Part shown: positions 22,672-32,400 of the stretch, one piece after another
Layout of the letters: every line of letters starts with the position of its first letter
Position numbering within the stretch: position 1 is the stretch's first letter
Assembly (NCBI GenBank): GCA_949902805.1
Contig: CATLDI010000010.1
Location: 1-35,306 of the forward strand
Length of the DNA: 35,306 nt
Direction: 5' to 3'
Origin: an uncultured Clostridiaceae bacterium
Lineage (GTDB): Bacteria > Bacillota > Clostridia > TANB77 > CAG-508
The notes under the pieces: generated by a model
Told to the model about the DNA's origin: nothing
The model's database searches: none
Seen by the model: the letters and a program-made list of their open reading frames with translations, nothing else
Program-made: the position numbers and the translations under genes

Positions 22672-23873
22672 TGGATAGCATAAAACTATTAACAATAATT
22701 TTAATGATTATACTAGGAATAATGTTTATGTTGCTAGTAATTCTAGGAATTGTATTTGCAACTTCTAAAATGAAAGAAGAAGGAACTAAAACCGAAACTA
22801 AAAGTGGAAATGAAAAAGATGTTCCAAAAACTAAAAGGTTTAAAGAATATAGAACAGGGTCAGTTATGGACTTTATGGAATTCGATACTATAATAGACAA
22901 TATGATTTCCCAGAAAAATGGAAATAGATATATTATGGTAGTAGAATGCCAAGGAATTAACTATGACTTAATGTCAGAAGTAGAAAAGAATTCTGTAGAA
23001 GAAGGATTTATCCAATTCTTAAATACAATTCGCCATCCCATACAAATATATACACAAACAAGAACAATAAACTTAGACAATAGTATACAAACATATAAAG
23101 AAAAAGTAAAAGAAATAGAAACAGAATTACAAAAACAAGAAATGCAATATAATCAAATGGTAAAATCTGAAAACTATACAAAAGAACAATTAGATGTAGT
23201 ATATTTTGAACTTACAAAACAGAAAAATTTATATGAATACGGAAAAGATATTATATATTCAACAGAAAAAATGAGCTTAAACAAAAACGTTTTAAACCAA
23301 AAATACTATATTATAATACCATACTTTGTTGAAGAATTAGGAGAAAACTCATTTGATAAAGAAGAACAAAGAAACTTAGCTTTTTCTGAATTATATACAA
23401 GAGCACAATCAGTAGTCAGAACTTTAGGGGTTTGTGGAGTAAATGGAAAAATATTAAATTCAAATGAGCTAGTAGAACTATTATATGTAGCATATAACCG
23501 TGACGAAGCAGAAGTATATAGCCTAGATAAAGCATTAAAAGCAGGATATGACGAATTATACTCAACAGCACCAGATGTAGTAGACAAACAAATGAAAACA
23601 CTAGATAAACAAATAGAAGATGAAGCACTAGAGCTTGCTAAAACTAAAGTAGCTGAAGCAAAAACAGAAAAACAAAAAGCATTGCAAGAGAAAAGAAATA
23701 AAAAGAGAGACCTAATAGGAGAACTAGCACAACTAATTATCGAAGAAAACTCATCAATAATAGGTGAAGATGTTGCACAAGATGCTATTGATAAATTACA
23801 AACAAATGATAAGGAGGGAAAAGATAATGTCAAAGAAAAGCAAAAGAGAACTAGAAAGACAAAGACAGCTTAA
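22671..23873 (+). CDS. Membrane-anchored coiled-coil protein, possible detached VirB4 N-domain
   Basis: A protein of 400 residues overlapping prgI by one base and the VirB4 gene by 47 bases, so translation of all three is coupled. An N-terminal span (about 5-30) is followed by a cytosolic domain with SVMDFMEFDTIIDNMI, RYIMVVECQGINYDLM and EGFIQFLNTIRHPIQIYTQ. This resembles the N-terminal domain of TraC/VirB4-type ATPases, which contacts the membrane complex. Long charged helices occur at about 145-180 and 315-360, followed by a basic tail. The neighbouring VirB4 starts with a short N-terminal region, so this could be its separate adaptor. The similarity was judged by eye. Confidence 0.6.
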   Translation: MDSIKLLTIILMIILGIMFMLLVILGIVFATSKMKEEGTKTETKSGNEKDVPKTKRFKEYRTGSVMDFMEFDTIIDNMISQKNGNRYIMVVECQGINYDLMSEVEKNSVEEGFIQFLNTIRHPIQIYTQTRTINLDNSIQTYKEKVKEIETELQKQEMQYNQMVKSENYTKEQLDVVYFELTKQKNLYEYGKDIIYSTEKMSLNKNVLNQKYYIIIPYFVEELGENSFDKEEQRNLAFSELYTRAQSVVRTLGVCGVNGKILNSNELVELLYVAYNRDEAEVYSLDKALKAGYDELYSTAPDVVDKQMKTLDKQIEDEALELAKTKVAEAKTEKQKALQEKRNKKRDLIGELAQLIIEENSSIIGEDVAQDAIDKLQTNDKEGKDNVKEKQKRTRKTKTA

Positions 23874-25800
23874 CAATGATTATACAAACCCAGATGAATA
23901 TCAAATTCTTAAGAAAAAAACAATTAAAGAATTAATAGCACCATCAGGAATAGATGCTAGTAATATAGACCACTTAGAAATCATTTCAAATGTTACAAGA
24001 TATGCAAGAAGTTTCTTTGTATCTACACTTCCAAGAATGGCAACTTTCCCGGAATTATTTAGGGATATGTATCTATTTGGAGATATTAATACATCTATAT
24101 ACATAGAGCCAATAGCAGAATCTAGATCACAAAATGAGTTAAACAGAGTAATTAACGAATTAGAAACAGAAAGAATTGTAGCAGCAGATAGAGGTAATAT
24201 AAACAGAGAAAGTACTATTGGACAAAAAAGATGGGAAGCAGAACAATTAAGAGATGAAATAGCAGCAGGTTATAATAAACTATTTGAAGCATCAATTGTA
24301 TCTACACTATTTGCATATAGCTTAGAAGATTTAAATAGATATACAAAATTATTAGATACAGAAATGTCTAAATCATTAGTTGGAGTAAAAAGTGCATGGG
24401 GAATGCAAGAAGAAGCATTCAAAAGCAACTTACCACTAATGGATAATAAACTAAAAAAGACACACACATTTGATAGGCGTTCTATGGGAACAGTATTCCC
24501 ATTTACAACATCAGAAGTAGGACACTCAACAGGTGTACCTTTAGGGTTTAACAAACAAACTGGAGTACCAATTTTATTTGATAACTTCCACTCATCACTT
24601 ACAAACTATAACATGGTTATATTTGCTAAGTCAGGTGCTGGAAAGTCAGTTACTATGAAAACATTAATTTCACGTTCAGCAGTACTAATGGGAATACAAA
24701 GTTTAGCATTAGATGCCGAAGGAGAATATAGCATAGTAGCAGAAAGTTTGGGAGGAGTTAATGTAGTACTAAGTCCAACTTCAAAAACAGTAATTAACTT
24801 ATTCGATATCGAACCTGAAATAATCAAAGATGAAATAACAGGAAAAACAAGAACAGTAGTTAATGTAGAAAATAAAGTAGAAGACGTAACACAAGCGTTA
24901 CTTACTATGGCAAGAGGTAGTACAAGGTCTACAGAAGTAAATGAGCTTACTAAACAAATTATTTCTGAAGCAGTAGCTGAAGAATATGAAGCACTTCATA
25001 TTAATAGTGATCCAGCAAGCTTATACGAATCTAATGAAATTATAACAGGAGATATATTAGGAAAGCAAAAGAAATTAATGCCAACTATAGGTTCATGGTA
25101 TAAAAGAATATTAAGAAAAGCAGAAGAAAATAGAAACCCAGATTATCAATTCCACTATAGTTATTTAATAAAAGTTATGAAACAATACATAAGAGAATAC
25201 AATGGTCAAATGGCATATTTTGATGGACAATCAACCTTTGACTTATTAGATGGAACATTGTTCATAAACTTAGATATTTCTCAACTAGAAGAAAGATTTG
25301 CAAGACCTTTAGCACAACAAATTTTACTTTCTTGGATTTGGGAAAAATATGTTAAGAAAAATAGTGAAGATAGAACAAAAGCTTCTAAAAAAAGAGTTTT
25401 AGTAGATGAGGCATGGATGTTACTTCCATACCCAGAAGCCGTAGACTTTTTAAACAAAATGGCACGTCGTGCAAGAAAAAGAAATGTTTCTTTAGCTATT
25501 ATTTCACAAAGGTTCCAAGACTTTTATGAAAAGCCAGAAGCACAAGCAGTATTAACATCATCAGACACTAAGCTATTTTTAGCACAAGATAAATCCGAAA
25601 TACAATATTTAAAAGAGGTATTTAAACTAAGTTCAGGAGAAGCAAACTTCTTAGTAACCTGTTTTAAAGGAGAAGGACTTTTAAAAGTAGGAGCAGATAC
25701 AGCAATTATACAGATAAGACCAACACAAAAAGAATTCGAATTTGTTGAAACAAACATAAATAAGTTGGTAAAGAAAAATCAAAATAGAGAAGAATACTAG
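23827..25800 (+). CDS. VirB4-family T4SS ATPase
   Basis: A protein of 657 residues. ATG 23827 is chosen for its AAGGAGGG site; in-frame codons extend further upstream inside the preceding gene. Walker A is GAGKS at residues 270-274 (within AKSGAGKSVTMKTL). Walker B is VLVDEAW with D527 and E528, and ISQRFQDFY downstream is the usual VirB4 Gln motif. The family powers substrate transport and pilus assembly from the cytosolic face of the membrane. The N-terminal domain (about 1-250) includes a long helical region. Length is normal. No separate VirD4 coupling ATPase is seen in the window. Confidence 0.92.
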   Translation: MSKKSKRELERQRQLNNDYTNPDEYQILKKKTIKELIAPSGIDASNIDHLEIISNVTRYARSFFVSTLPRMATFPELFRDMYLFGDINTSIYIEPIAESRSQNELNRVINELETERIVAADRGNINRESTIGQKRWEAEQLRDEIAAGYNKLFEASIVSTLFAYSLEDLNRYTKLLDTEMSKSLVGVKSAWGMQEEAFKSNLPLMDNKLKKTHTFDRRSMGTVFPFTTSEVGHSTGVPLGFNKQTGVPILFDNFHSSLTNYNMVIFAKSGAGKSVTMKTLISRSAVLMGIQSLALDAEGEYSIVAESLGGVNVVLSPTSKTVINLFDIEPEIIKDEITGKTRTVVNVENKVEDVTQALLTMARGSTRSTEVNELTKQIISEAVAEEYEALHINSDPASLYESNEIITGDILGKQKKLMPTIGSWYKRILRKAEENRNPDYQFHYSYLIKVMKQYIREYNGQMAYFDGQSTFDLLDGTLFINLDISQLEERFARPLAQQILLSWIWEKYVKKNSEDRTKASKKRVLVDEAWMLLPYPEAVDFLNKMARRARKRNVSLAIISQRFQDFYEKPEAQAVLTSSDTKLFLAQDKSEIQYLKEVFKLSSGEANFLVTCFKGEGLLKVGADTAIIQIRPTQKEFEFVETNINKLVKKNQNREEY

Positions 25801-25816
25801 GGGGAAAATATAAGTA

Positions 25817-28291
25817 ATGAAAATATTTGCAAAAAAAGGCATATTACAAAAGACAACAATTGTTATATTAATGATATTTTGTATTAATTTCATAGTACCA
25901 ACTTATTCTCATGCAGACTTTGGTGGAGTATTGGCAAGTCCAATTATAGACTTTTTCTGCTCTATTGGAGATGTTGCTATAAACTTACTTCAAAGATGTA
26001 TGACAGGAGAATGGGCAAGTGCAGGTGCAGCAAACATGTCGTTAAGTGCATTCTTAGTAGATAGTCAGGTGTACTATGAAAATGGTTCACCATATTACAC
26101 ACCAGCAGTTGGAACGGTATCTGATGGAAATAAAGTTAATCCAAACAATGACTTCGATAAAGGTTGGTTTAATGTAAAAGATGAATATTATATACCAGTA
26201 GCAACATATAGCCCAGAGCAAATCTTTTCTGGAAATGTTCCAGGGTTAGATATTAATTTTATCAAACCAAATTTTGAAGATGGTAGTGCGGCACTTTTAC
26301 AATCAACTATTTCAAGCTGGTATGTTGCGCTTAGAAACTTAGCCGTTGTAGGCCTTTTATGTGTATTAGTATATGTTGGAATAAGAATAATGTTATCTAG
26401 CACAGCTGCAGACAAATCTAAATATAAGCAAATGTTTACAGACTGGCTAATTGCACTATGTATACTATTCTTCATGCATTACATTATGTCTTTTGTTTTA
26501 ACATTAACAGAATCAATATGTACAGCGATAGGTGGAGATGGAGTATACTCAATTAGTGTAGAAGACCAATCAGCAGGTAAAAGCTTTTCAACAAACCTTT
26601 TAGGACTAGCTAGATTTAAAACACAATATAAAGATTTCGGACAGAAATTTACATATTTCATATTCTATATGGCACTAGTTGCATATACAGCTATTTTTAC
26701 ATGGCACTACTTAAAAAGGTTACTAATGATGGCATTTTTAACCATTATAGCGCCTATGGTAGCATTTACATATCCGATAGATAAAATTGGTGATGGAAAA
26801 GCACAAGCATTTAATATGTGGCTTAAAGAATATATTTACAATGCATTAATACAACCATTCCATTTAATTATATACATGGTATTTGTTGGCTCAGCCATGG
26901 ATTTAGTAGGAACAAATTTATTATATCCGATAGCTGTTATGGGCTTCATATTACCAGCAGAGAAAATATTAAAGAAAATGTTTGGATTTGATAGAGCACC
27001 ACTAGGAACCATGGGAGCATTAACAGGGTTTACATTAGGTTCACTTTGGGGAAAAGGTGGAAAAGGCGGAAAAGGTGGAAACGCAGGAAGTGCCAAAGGA
27101 GGAGATGATACTTCTTCAGGTGATAAACCAGTACGATACGAAAGAAAACACGGTACAGACGGAATTCATTATAATGAAAATGGAAATACACCTACAATTG
27201 CAAACGAAAATAGAGCTAGATTAGGTGACACAACAAATGAAAATAATGACAACGAAGATATAGTAAATAGATCAAGACAAGAATTTGAAGCTGATAATAA
27301 CAACAATAACAGTGAAGATGGTAATAGCAATGTTAATTATAAAACTGATGGTTCTACAGATGATAGTGATAATAGTACATCAGGTAATGGAGGATCAGAA
27401 TCATCTTCTAAAGAAGGTTCAACTAATAAAGGTAAATTTATAACAGGAGCAAACAATATTATAAGTGCACATGGCGGAGGAAAACGTATAGCTTTAAAAG
27501 GTGCAAAAACATTAGGAAGTGCAGCTAAATATACAGCTAGAACAGCAATGAAACTAGGAGGAATGGCAGCAGGAGCAGGAATGGGACTTGCATCAGGCAA
27601 AGGACTTGCAGGAGTGGCAGCAGGTGCTACAGCCGGAGGTAGAATAGGAGAAACAATAGGAAATAAAATGGCAAATGCACCAGGAAGTCTTGCAAGAGGA
27701 GCAAAGGGAGCATTAGAAAGCGGACGTAGAACAATAGATACATTTAATGGCAATACAGACTTACAAGATAAAGCAAGAGAAAAAGCATTCCTTAAAGATG
27801 AAACAACAGAACAATATATTAGAGATAAATGGACAAAAGAACATAATGGAACGGCACCAACATCAAAAGAAGTAAAAGGCGAATTAGAATCAATGAAGCC
27901 ATATGTATCAGAAGGTTTAACAGATGTTGCAGCTGTATATAGAGCTAAAAAAGCAGAGAAATTTGGAGTATCTGCAGAACAATCAGCTAAGATTGCAGCT
28001 TTAGCGCAAGATAGAAAAATTGATTCAAGTGTTCTTGGAGATGATAAGAAATATGCACAAAGAAAAGCAGACTTTACTCAAGAATTTATTGATAAAGGCT
28101 TAAGTGAAGCAGAAGCAGCTAAAAATGCAGATTATGTATTAAATGTAATGAAAGCACAAGTAGGACAACAACACAACTTAGGAAAGAAACCAGCAACTCA
28201 GACTCCAACTAACACAAGAAATAGAAACTCTGGTGGTAGTAGGTCAAGAGAAAATGGCAAAAAAGGTCCAAGAAGAAAAAATAATAGTTAG
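25817..28291 (+). CDS. TrbL/VirB6-like channel protein with long tail
   Basis: A protein of 824 residues. A signal peptide ends at about SHA-D (34). About six membrane spans follow at roughly 168-190, 205-230, 280-300, 304-320, 345-365 and 372-388, with the family-type segment LRNLAVVGLLCVLVYVGIRI and the cytosolic loop AADKSKYKQMFTDWL. From about 400 to the end the protein is soluble: a GGKGGKGGK stretch, Asn/Asp/Ser-rich linker, an Ala/Gly-rich part that may be a glycine zipper (about 560-620), and a helical end. VirB6-type proteins form the inner-membrane pore. The tail of over 400 residues is long and could reach across the wall or bind substrate. The gene is 16 bases after VirB4. Confidence 0.85.
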   Translation: MKIFAKKGILQKTTIVILMIFCINFIVPTYSHADFGGVLASPIIDFFCSIGDVAINLLQRCMTGEWASAGAANMSLSAFLVDSQVYYENGSPYYTPAVGTVSDGNKVNPNNDFDKGWFNVKDEYYIPVATYSPEQIFSGNVPGLDINFIKPNFEDGSAALLQSTISSWYVALRNLAVVGLLCVLVYVGIRIMLSSTAADKSKYKQMFTDWLIALCILFFMHYIMSFVLTLTESICTAIGGDGVYSISVEDQSAGKSFSTNLLGLARFKTQYKDFGQKFTYFIFYMALVAYTAIFTWHYLKRLLMMAFLTIIAPMVAFTYPIDKIGDGKAQAFNMWLKEYIYNALIQPFHLIIYMVFVGSAMDLVGTNLLYPIAVMGFILPAEKILKKMFGFDRAPLGTMGALTGFTLGSLWGKGGKGGKGGNAGSAKGGDDTSSGDKPVRYERKHGTDGIHYNENGNTPTIANENRARLGDTTNENNDNEDIVNRSRQEFEADNNNNNSEDGNSNVNYKTDGSTDDSDNSTSGNGGSESSSKEGSTNKGKFITGANNIISAHGGGKRIALKGAKTLGSAAKYTARTAMKLGGMAAGAGMGLASGKGLAGVAAGATAGGRIGETIGNKMANAPGSLARGAKGALESGRRTIDTFNGNTDLQDKAREKAFLKDETTEQYIRDKWTKEHNGTAPTSKEVKGELESMKPYVSEGLTDVAAVYRAKKAEKFGVSAEQSAKIAALAQDRKIDSSVLGDDKKYAQRKADFTQEFIDKGLSEAEAAKNADYVLNVMKAQVGQQHNLGKKPATQTPTNTRNRNSGGSRSRENGKKGPRRKNNS

Positions 28292-28318
28292 AATTCACAG
28301 CTAAATGTATTTTATATT

Positions 28319-28466
28319 GTAGGGGCTTAATCGGTAAGGAATACCACATAGGAATACCCAATTACGCCCTTAGCAGAAATTCAAGATTTTGTATAAATTT
28401 AAGAAATTTATTTAGGGCGTAATTCGGTAAATTCTCTTAAGTATTCCTTACCGATTAAGCCCCTAC
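28319..28466. repeat. TGTAGGGGCTTAATC palindromic element (copy 2)
   Basis: Perfect 26-bp inverted arms at 28319-28344 and 28441-28466, with a second inner pairing ACGCCCT/AGGGCGT. It lies between the TrbL-like gene and the next gene, and 28292-28508 has no other feature than the ribosome site AAGGAGGT at its end. Confidence 0.9.
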
Positions 28467-28508
28467 GTTGAAAACAAATATCAATTAAATATAAGGAGGT
28501 CACTTTCA

Positions 28509-29459
28509 ATGAATAGTGTAATAAGGTTTTGGAATTTAAACAGAAAGAAAATTATTATAATAGGGTTGATAGTGGTCTTCTTTATTTTAATAGTTCAAGT
28601 GTCAAACCAAATAATAAAAAAACAAAACGAGAGTACAAATAAAAACAATAATATAAATAACATAGTAATAGAAGAAAAATTACCTACGGAACCTATTATT
28701 AGCGGTTCTAAAGTATCTGAAAAAACCACTAAAAATAATACTCAAATAATAGAAGAATTTATTAGCAATTGCAATAATGGAAACATAGAAGGAGCATATA
28801 ACTTATTAACGCAAAAATGTAAGGAAATATTATTTCCAAATCAGGAAACATTTAAAACAAACTATTATGACATAATTTTCAAAGAAAAAAGAATTTATAA
28901 TATTGAAAATTGGATTTCAAATAATAAATTAAATACATATAGAATTGAGTATTTTAGCGATGTAATGGCAACAGGAAAAATTGAACAAGCAATAGACTTT
29001 CAAGACTATATAACTATAGATGAAAAAGAAAATAACAAAATTAATATAAACAGCTTTATTGGCTATAAACAAATAGATAAAGAAAATAAAAATGATAAAG
29101 TGGAAGTAAAAGTAATAGGAAAACAAGTATTTAAAGATTTTGAACTATACGAAATTGAAGTACAAAATAAAACAAGCAAAACAATTCTATTAGATACACA
29201 AAATAAATCAAACACAATATTATTAAAAGCAAATAATACAGAGTATGGCGCATATTTAGGAGACTTATCGTGGGCAGAACTTATTATAAATGCAAACCAA
29301 AATATTAAATACTGGGTCAAATTTAACAAAACATATACATCTTTAAATGATATGAAAGAGATAAACTTTACAGACATAGTAGAAGACTATGAATTATATA
29401 TGCAAGATAAACAAAATTATAAAGAAAGGACAAGCCTTGTTGTAAATCTACAAAAATAG
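28509..29459 (+). CDS. Membrane-anchored NTF2-like protein, VirB8-type candidate
   Basis: A protein of 316 residues with AAGGAGGT 8 bases before ATG 28509. A short basic start (NRKKK) is followed by one membrane span (about 15-35), an Asn/Lys-rich linker (about 36-75), and then an extracellular domain with the NTF2-like pattern EEFISNCNNGNIEGAYNLL. VirB8 and the Gram-positive TcpC-type proteins have this layout (one span, then NTF2-like fold) and form the channel's periplasmic or wall-side ring. A second protein with similar layout is encoded at 33407-34765. Assigned by layout, not by close similarity. Confidence 0.6.
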   Translation: MNSVIRFWNLNRKKIIIIGLIVVFFILIVQVSNQIIKKQNESTNKNNNINNIVIEEKLPTEPIISGSKVSEKTTKNNTQIIEEFISNCNNGNIEGAYNLLTQKCKEILFPNQETFKTNYYDIIFKEKRIYNIENWISNNKLNTYRIEYFSDVMATGKIEQAIDFQDYITIDEKENNKININSFIGYKQIDKENKNDKVEVKVIGKQVFKDFELYEIEVQNKTSKTILLDTQNKSNTILLKANNTEYGAYLGDLSWAELIINANQNIKYWVKFNKTYTSLNDMKEINFTDIVEDYELYMQDKQNYKERTSLVVNLQK

Positions 29460-29468
29460 GTGACAAAT

Positions 29469-32400
29469 ATGGGAATAGTTGATAGAAAAAAGCAAGAACT
29501 TAAGAATAATGCAAAAAAGAAAATAATAAAAGTAATAAAACCCTATTTAATTAATGCAATAATTTTCATGTTAATTGCTGTTGTATTTTTTGTAGCAATT
29601 ACATCTATTGCAGATAAAATGAAAGACTTACTTAATGTAGCAGCAACTTTTGTAAGCAATATATGGAAATGGATAACAGATGATTATTGGATAGATTTAA
29701 CAAAAGAAATTGATGTGGAATATACAGATAGTAGTGGAAATACAGTAACAGAGTCCCGAACGCTTATGGACCACTATATGTATCAATTAGATGAATTAGG
29801 TATTTCATTAAAGGATTTAAGACTATTAGGAGATGCAGATTATTCTGACCCAAACTTATTAGAGGACCCAGAAAATAAGGCAAAAGTACAAAAGTATTTA
29901 AAAGCATTTGTAGTAGCAGATTTAATAACAAGCCAAATACACCGTAGAAACTCAAGTGAATTAGTATATAAGCCAAGTAATGCAATAACAGGAATAGCAG
30001 GAAAACAAGAATATGATGACATAGTTTCAGATAAAATAGATGGAGGAATATATTTATATAGAACAAAGGATGTTACAAGTGTATCAGACATATCGGAAGA
30101 TCAAAACACAAATAATACACAGACACCACCATCAACTAATAATAGTAATACCACTGGAAAGACTATAAATACATCTAGCTATGGACTAACTTCTGAAAAT
30201 GTACAAATAGAAATGGACAATATAAAAAACGAATATAAAATTGCATGGATTTCCGACTTACATATGATGCAACCAGATGAAAGTACAATAAATAATGATT
30301 GGTATGCTAGTCACTCAACAACATTTGAACAAAGAAATAATGGATTTAATAATTCATATGCTATTTTGCCTAAAATTATAGAATGTTTAAACGGAAATGA
30401 CTTTGATGCAATAGTATTTGGTGGAGATATAATGGATAATTATAGTAGTGATAACTTTAATTATCTAAAAGAACAAATAAATAAACTTACTAATAAAAAT
30501 ATAATGTTCTTAGTAGCAGACCACGACTACTTAACAGAAATGACAACAAATGATAGTGTAAACAAAGCAGCAGCGAGTTTAGGAGTAGGTGGAGAAATTA
30601 AAAATATAACTATTGGAAAAGACGGAGATAGCATAAGTCTAATTGGACAAAACTATGCTAATGAAAGAATTTCAGACGATGCAATTAATACTATTGGAAA
30701 CTACTTAAATAGTTCAATTAATTCCCTATTCTTTACTCACGTTCCTGTAGAATCTAAAACACAAGCATCTGCAATGCAACAATGGTCTAGAAGTGTTCAT
30801 AATGACCAAGTTTATTACTGGAGTAGTGCTGCTAGTAGTAGTGGATATACTAATCCTCCAAGTAACTACTTAAATACATTGTACAATTCTAATTCTCTAA
30901 AAGGTGTTTTTGCAGGACATGTTCACGCTTCCGGAGATTTTGAACTAAACACAGGAATAAAAGAACATATATTTAATGCATCTTTTAGAAACAGTATAGG
31001 GGTAATTACAATTACTCCAACAGGAACTGTATCAGGTAACAATACAGGAGATACACAAGGCGAAACACAAACAACTCCAACTCAGCAAGAAGGAACACAA
31101 ACAGGCGATAACCTTGCAGATTGCTATAGAATGGAATATTTAGAACTAGAAAAGTTTAGAGAAAGAGTAGATACATTTAATACATCTGTTACAGGTACAG
31201 GAAGAGGAGATATTGAAAAATATTTTACAATAGATGAAGATGGAAATTTATTAATAGCACAAGTAGATGGATATATAGAAACTGAGAAAATACAAAAAGG
31301 ATTTTTCGATACATCTCAATACGAGGGAGAGAGTTCTTATACAGCAACTATAAAGAAAATAGACTATAAAAAAGAAGTAGCACAATATACATTACCATAT
31401 GAATTTTTAATAGACTTATGTATGGTAACTGAAAATCCAGAATTTGTATACCATGTAGCTGAAATGTCTTTAAATACAAATATTTCATTATTAATTCAAA
31501 ATAATGAAACAACAGTTGTAGATGAAGAAGTACAAAATGGAACATGGGTAAAAGAAAAGAGAAGCAAAAGTGGAAATATTTCAGAGCAAGGAACTGAAAA
31601 TTATACTAGAACAAAAACTAGAATAACAACAACCACTAACCCTATACTAAAAGTAAAAGGCATAAATACATGGAGTACATATAAAAAAATAGAATGGCGA
31701 GATAGAGTTTTACAAAACGAAAATACAAACCAATTACCAGGAACTTATAGCGACCCACCAGGAGGATGGACACATGTACCAGCATATAAACCAAACGCTA
31801 TAGATGACCCATCAGGAACAAAACAAGGACATGACGAATACTGGGAAAGAGAATATTTTAGAGATTACACCATAACAAAAACACATACCACTGTAACAAA
31901 TAACTACTACTCTATCGAAGGAAATGTTATAAGAAAATCTGATAATTTCTTAGGACTATTAAGAAACAAAACAGGACAATACATTGAAGGTACAACACCA
32001 GACTTTAAAGTAGATGGAAGCAAATTTGATAGAAATGGTATAAATGTAAGTTACAAAATACCAGGAAGAAGCATAGAAGAAGACCCACTAAGCAGATTAA
32101 AAAGTGGAGAGCAGATGCTATATTCAATATTAAAACAAAACGAAAGAACAGAACCATTAGTAGAATTAATACAATATTATTTAACATTCCCAGAGCAAGA
32201 ATACTATGATCTAACAGGACAAGAAATAGAAGATATTTTAGGTGGTTTTAATGATGCAAACCAAAAAATAGAATATGATGAAATAAAAGATGCCAACGAA
32301 CTTGAGATATTATACAAAATTTGTGAGGCAGAAGCAGGAGGAAGTAGTGAAGAGGAAATAGGGCATGTAGCGAGTGTTATACTAAACAGAGTAAAATGTT

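Noticed and set aside
27337..27753. Long Ala/Pro-rich open frame on the minus strand
   Set aside because: It is a shadow of the Gly/Ala-rich part of the TrbL-like gene; no ribosome site and composition explained by the opposite strand.
29460..29468. GTG 29460 as start of the large wall enzyme
   Set aside because: It overlaps the ribosome site AGGTG itself; ATG 29469 has proper spacing.
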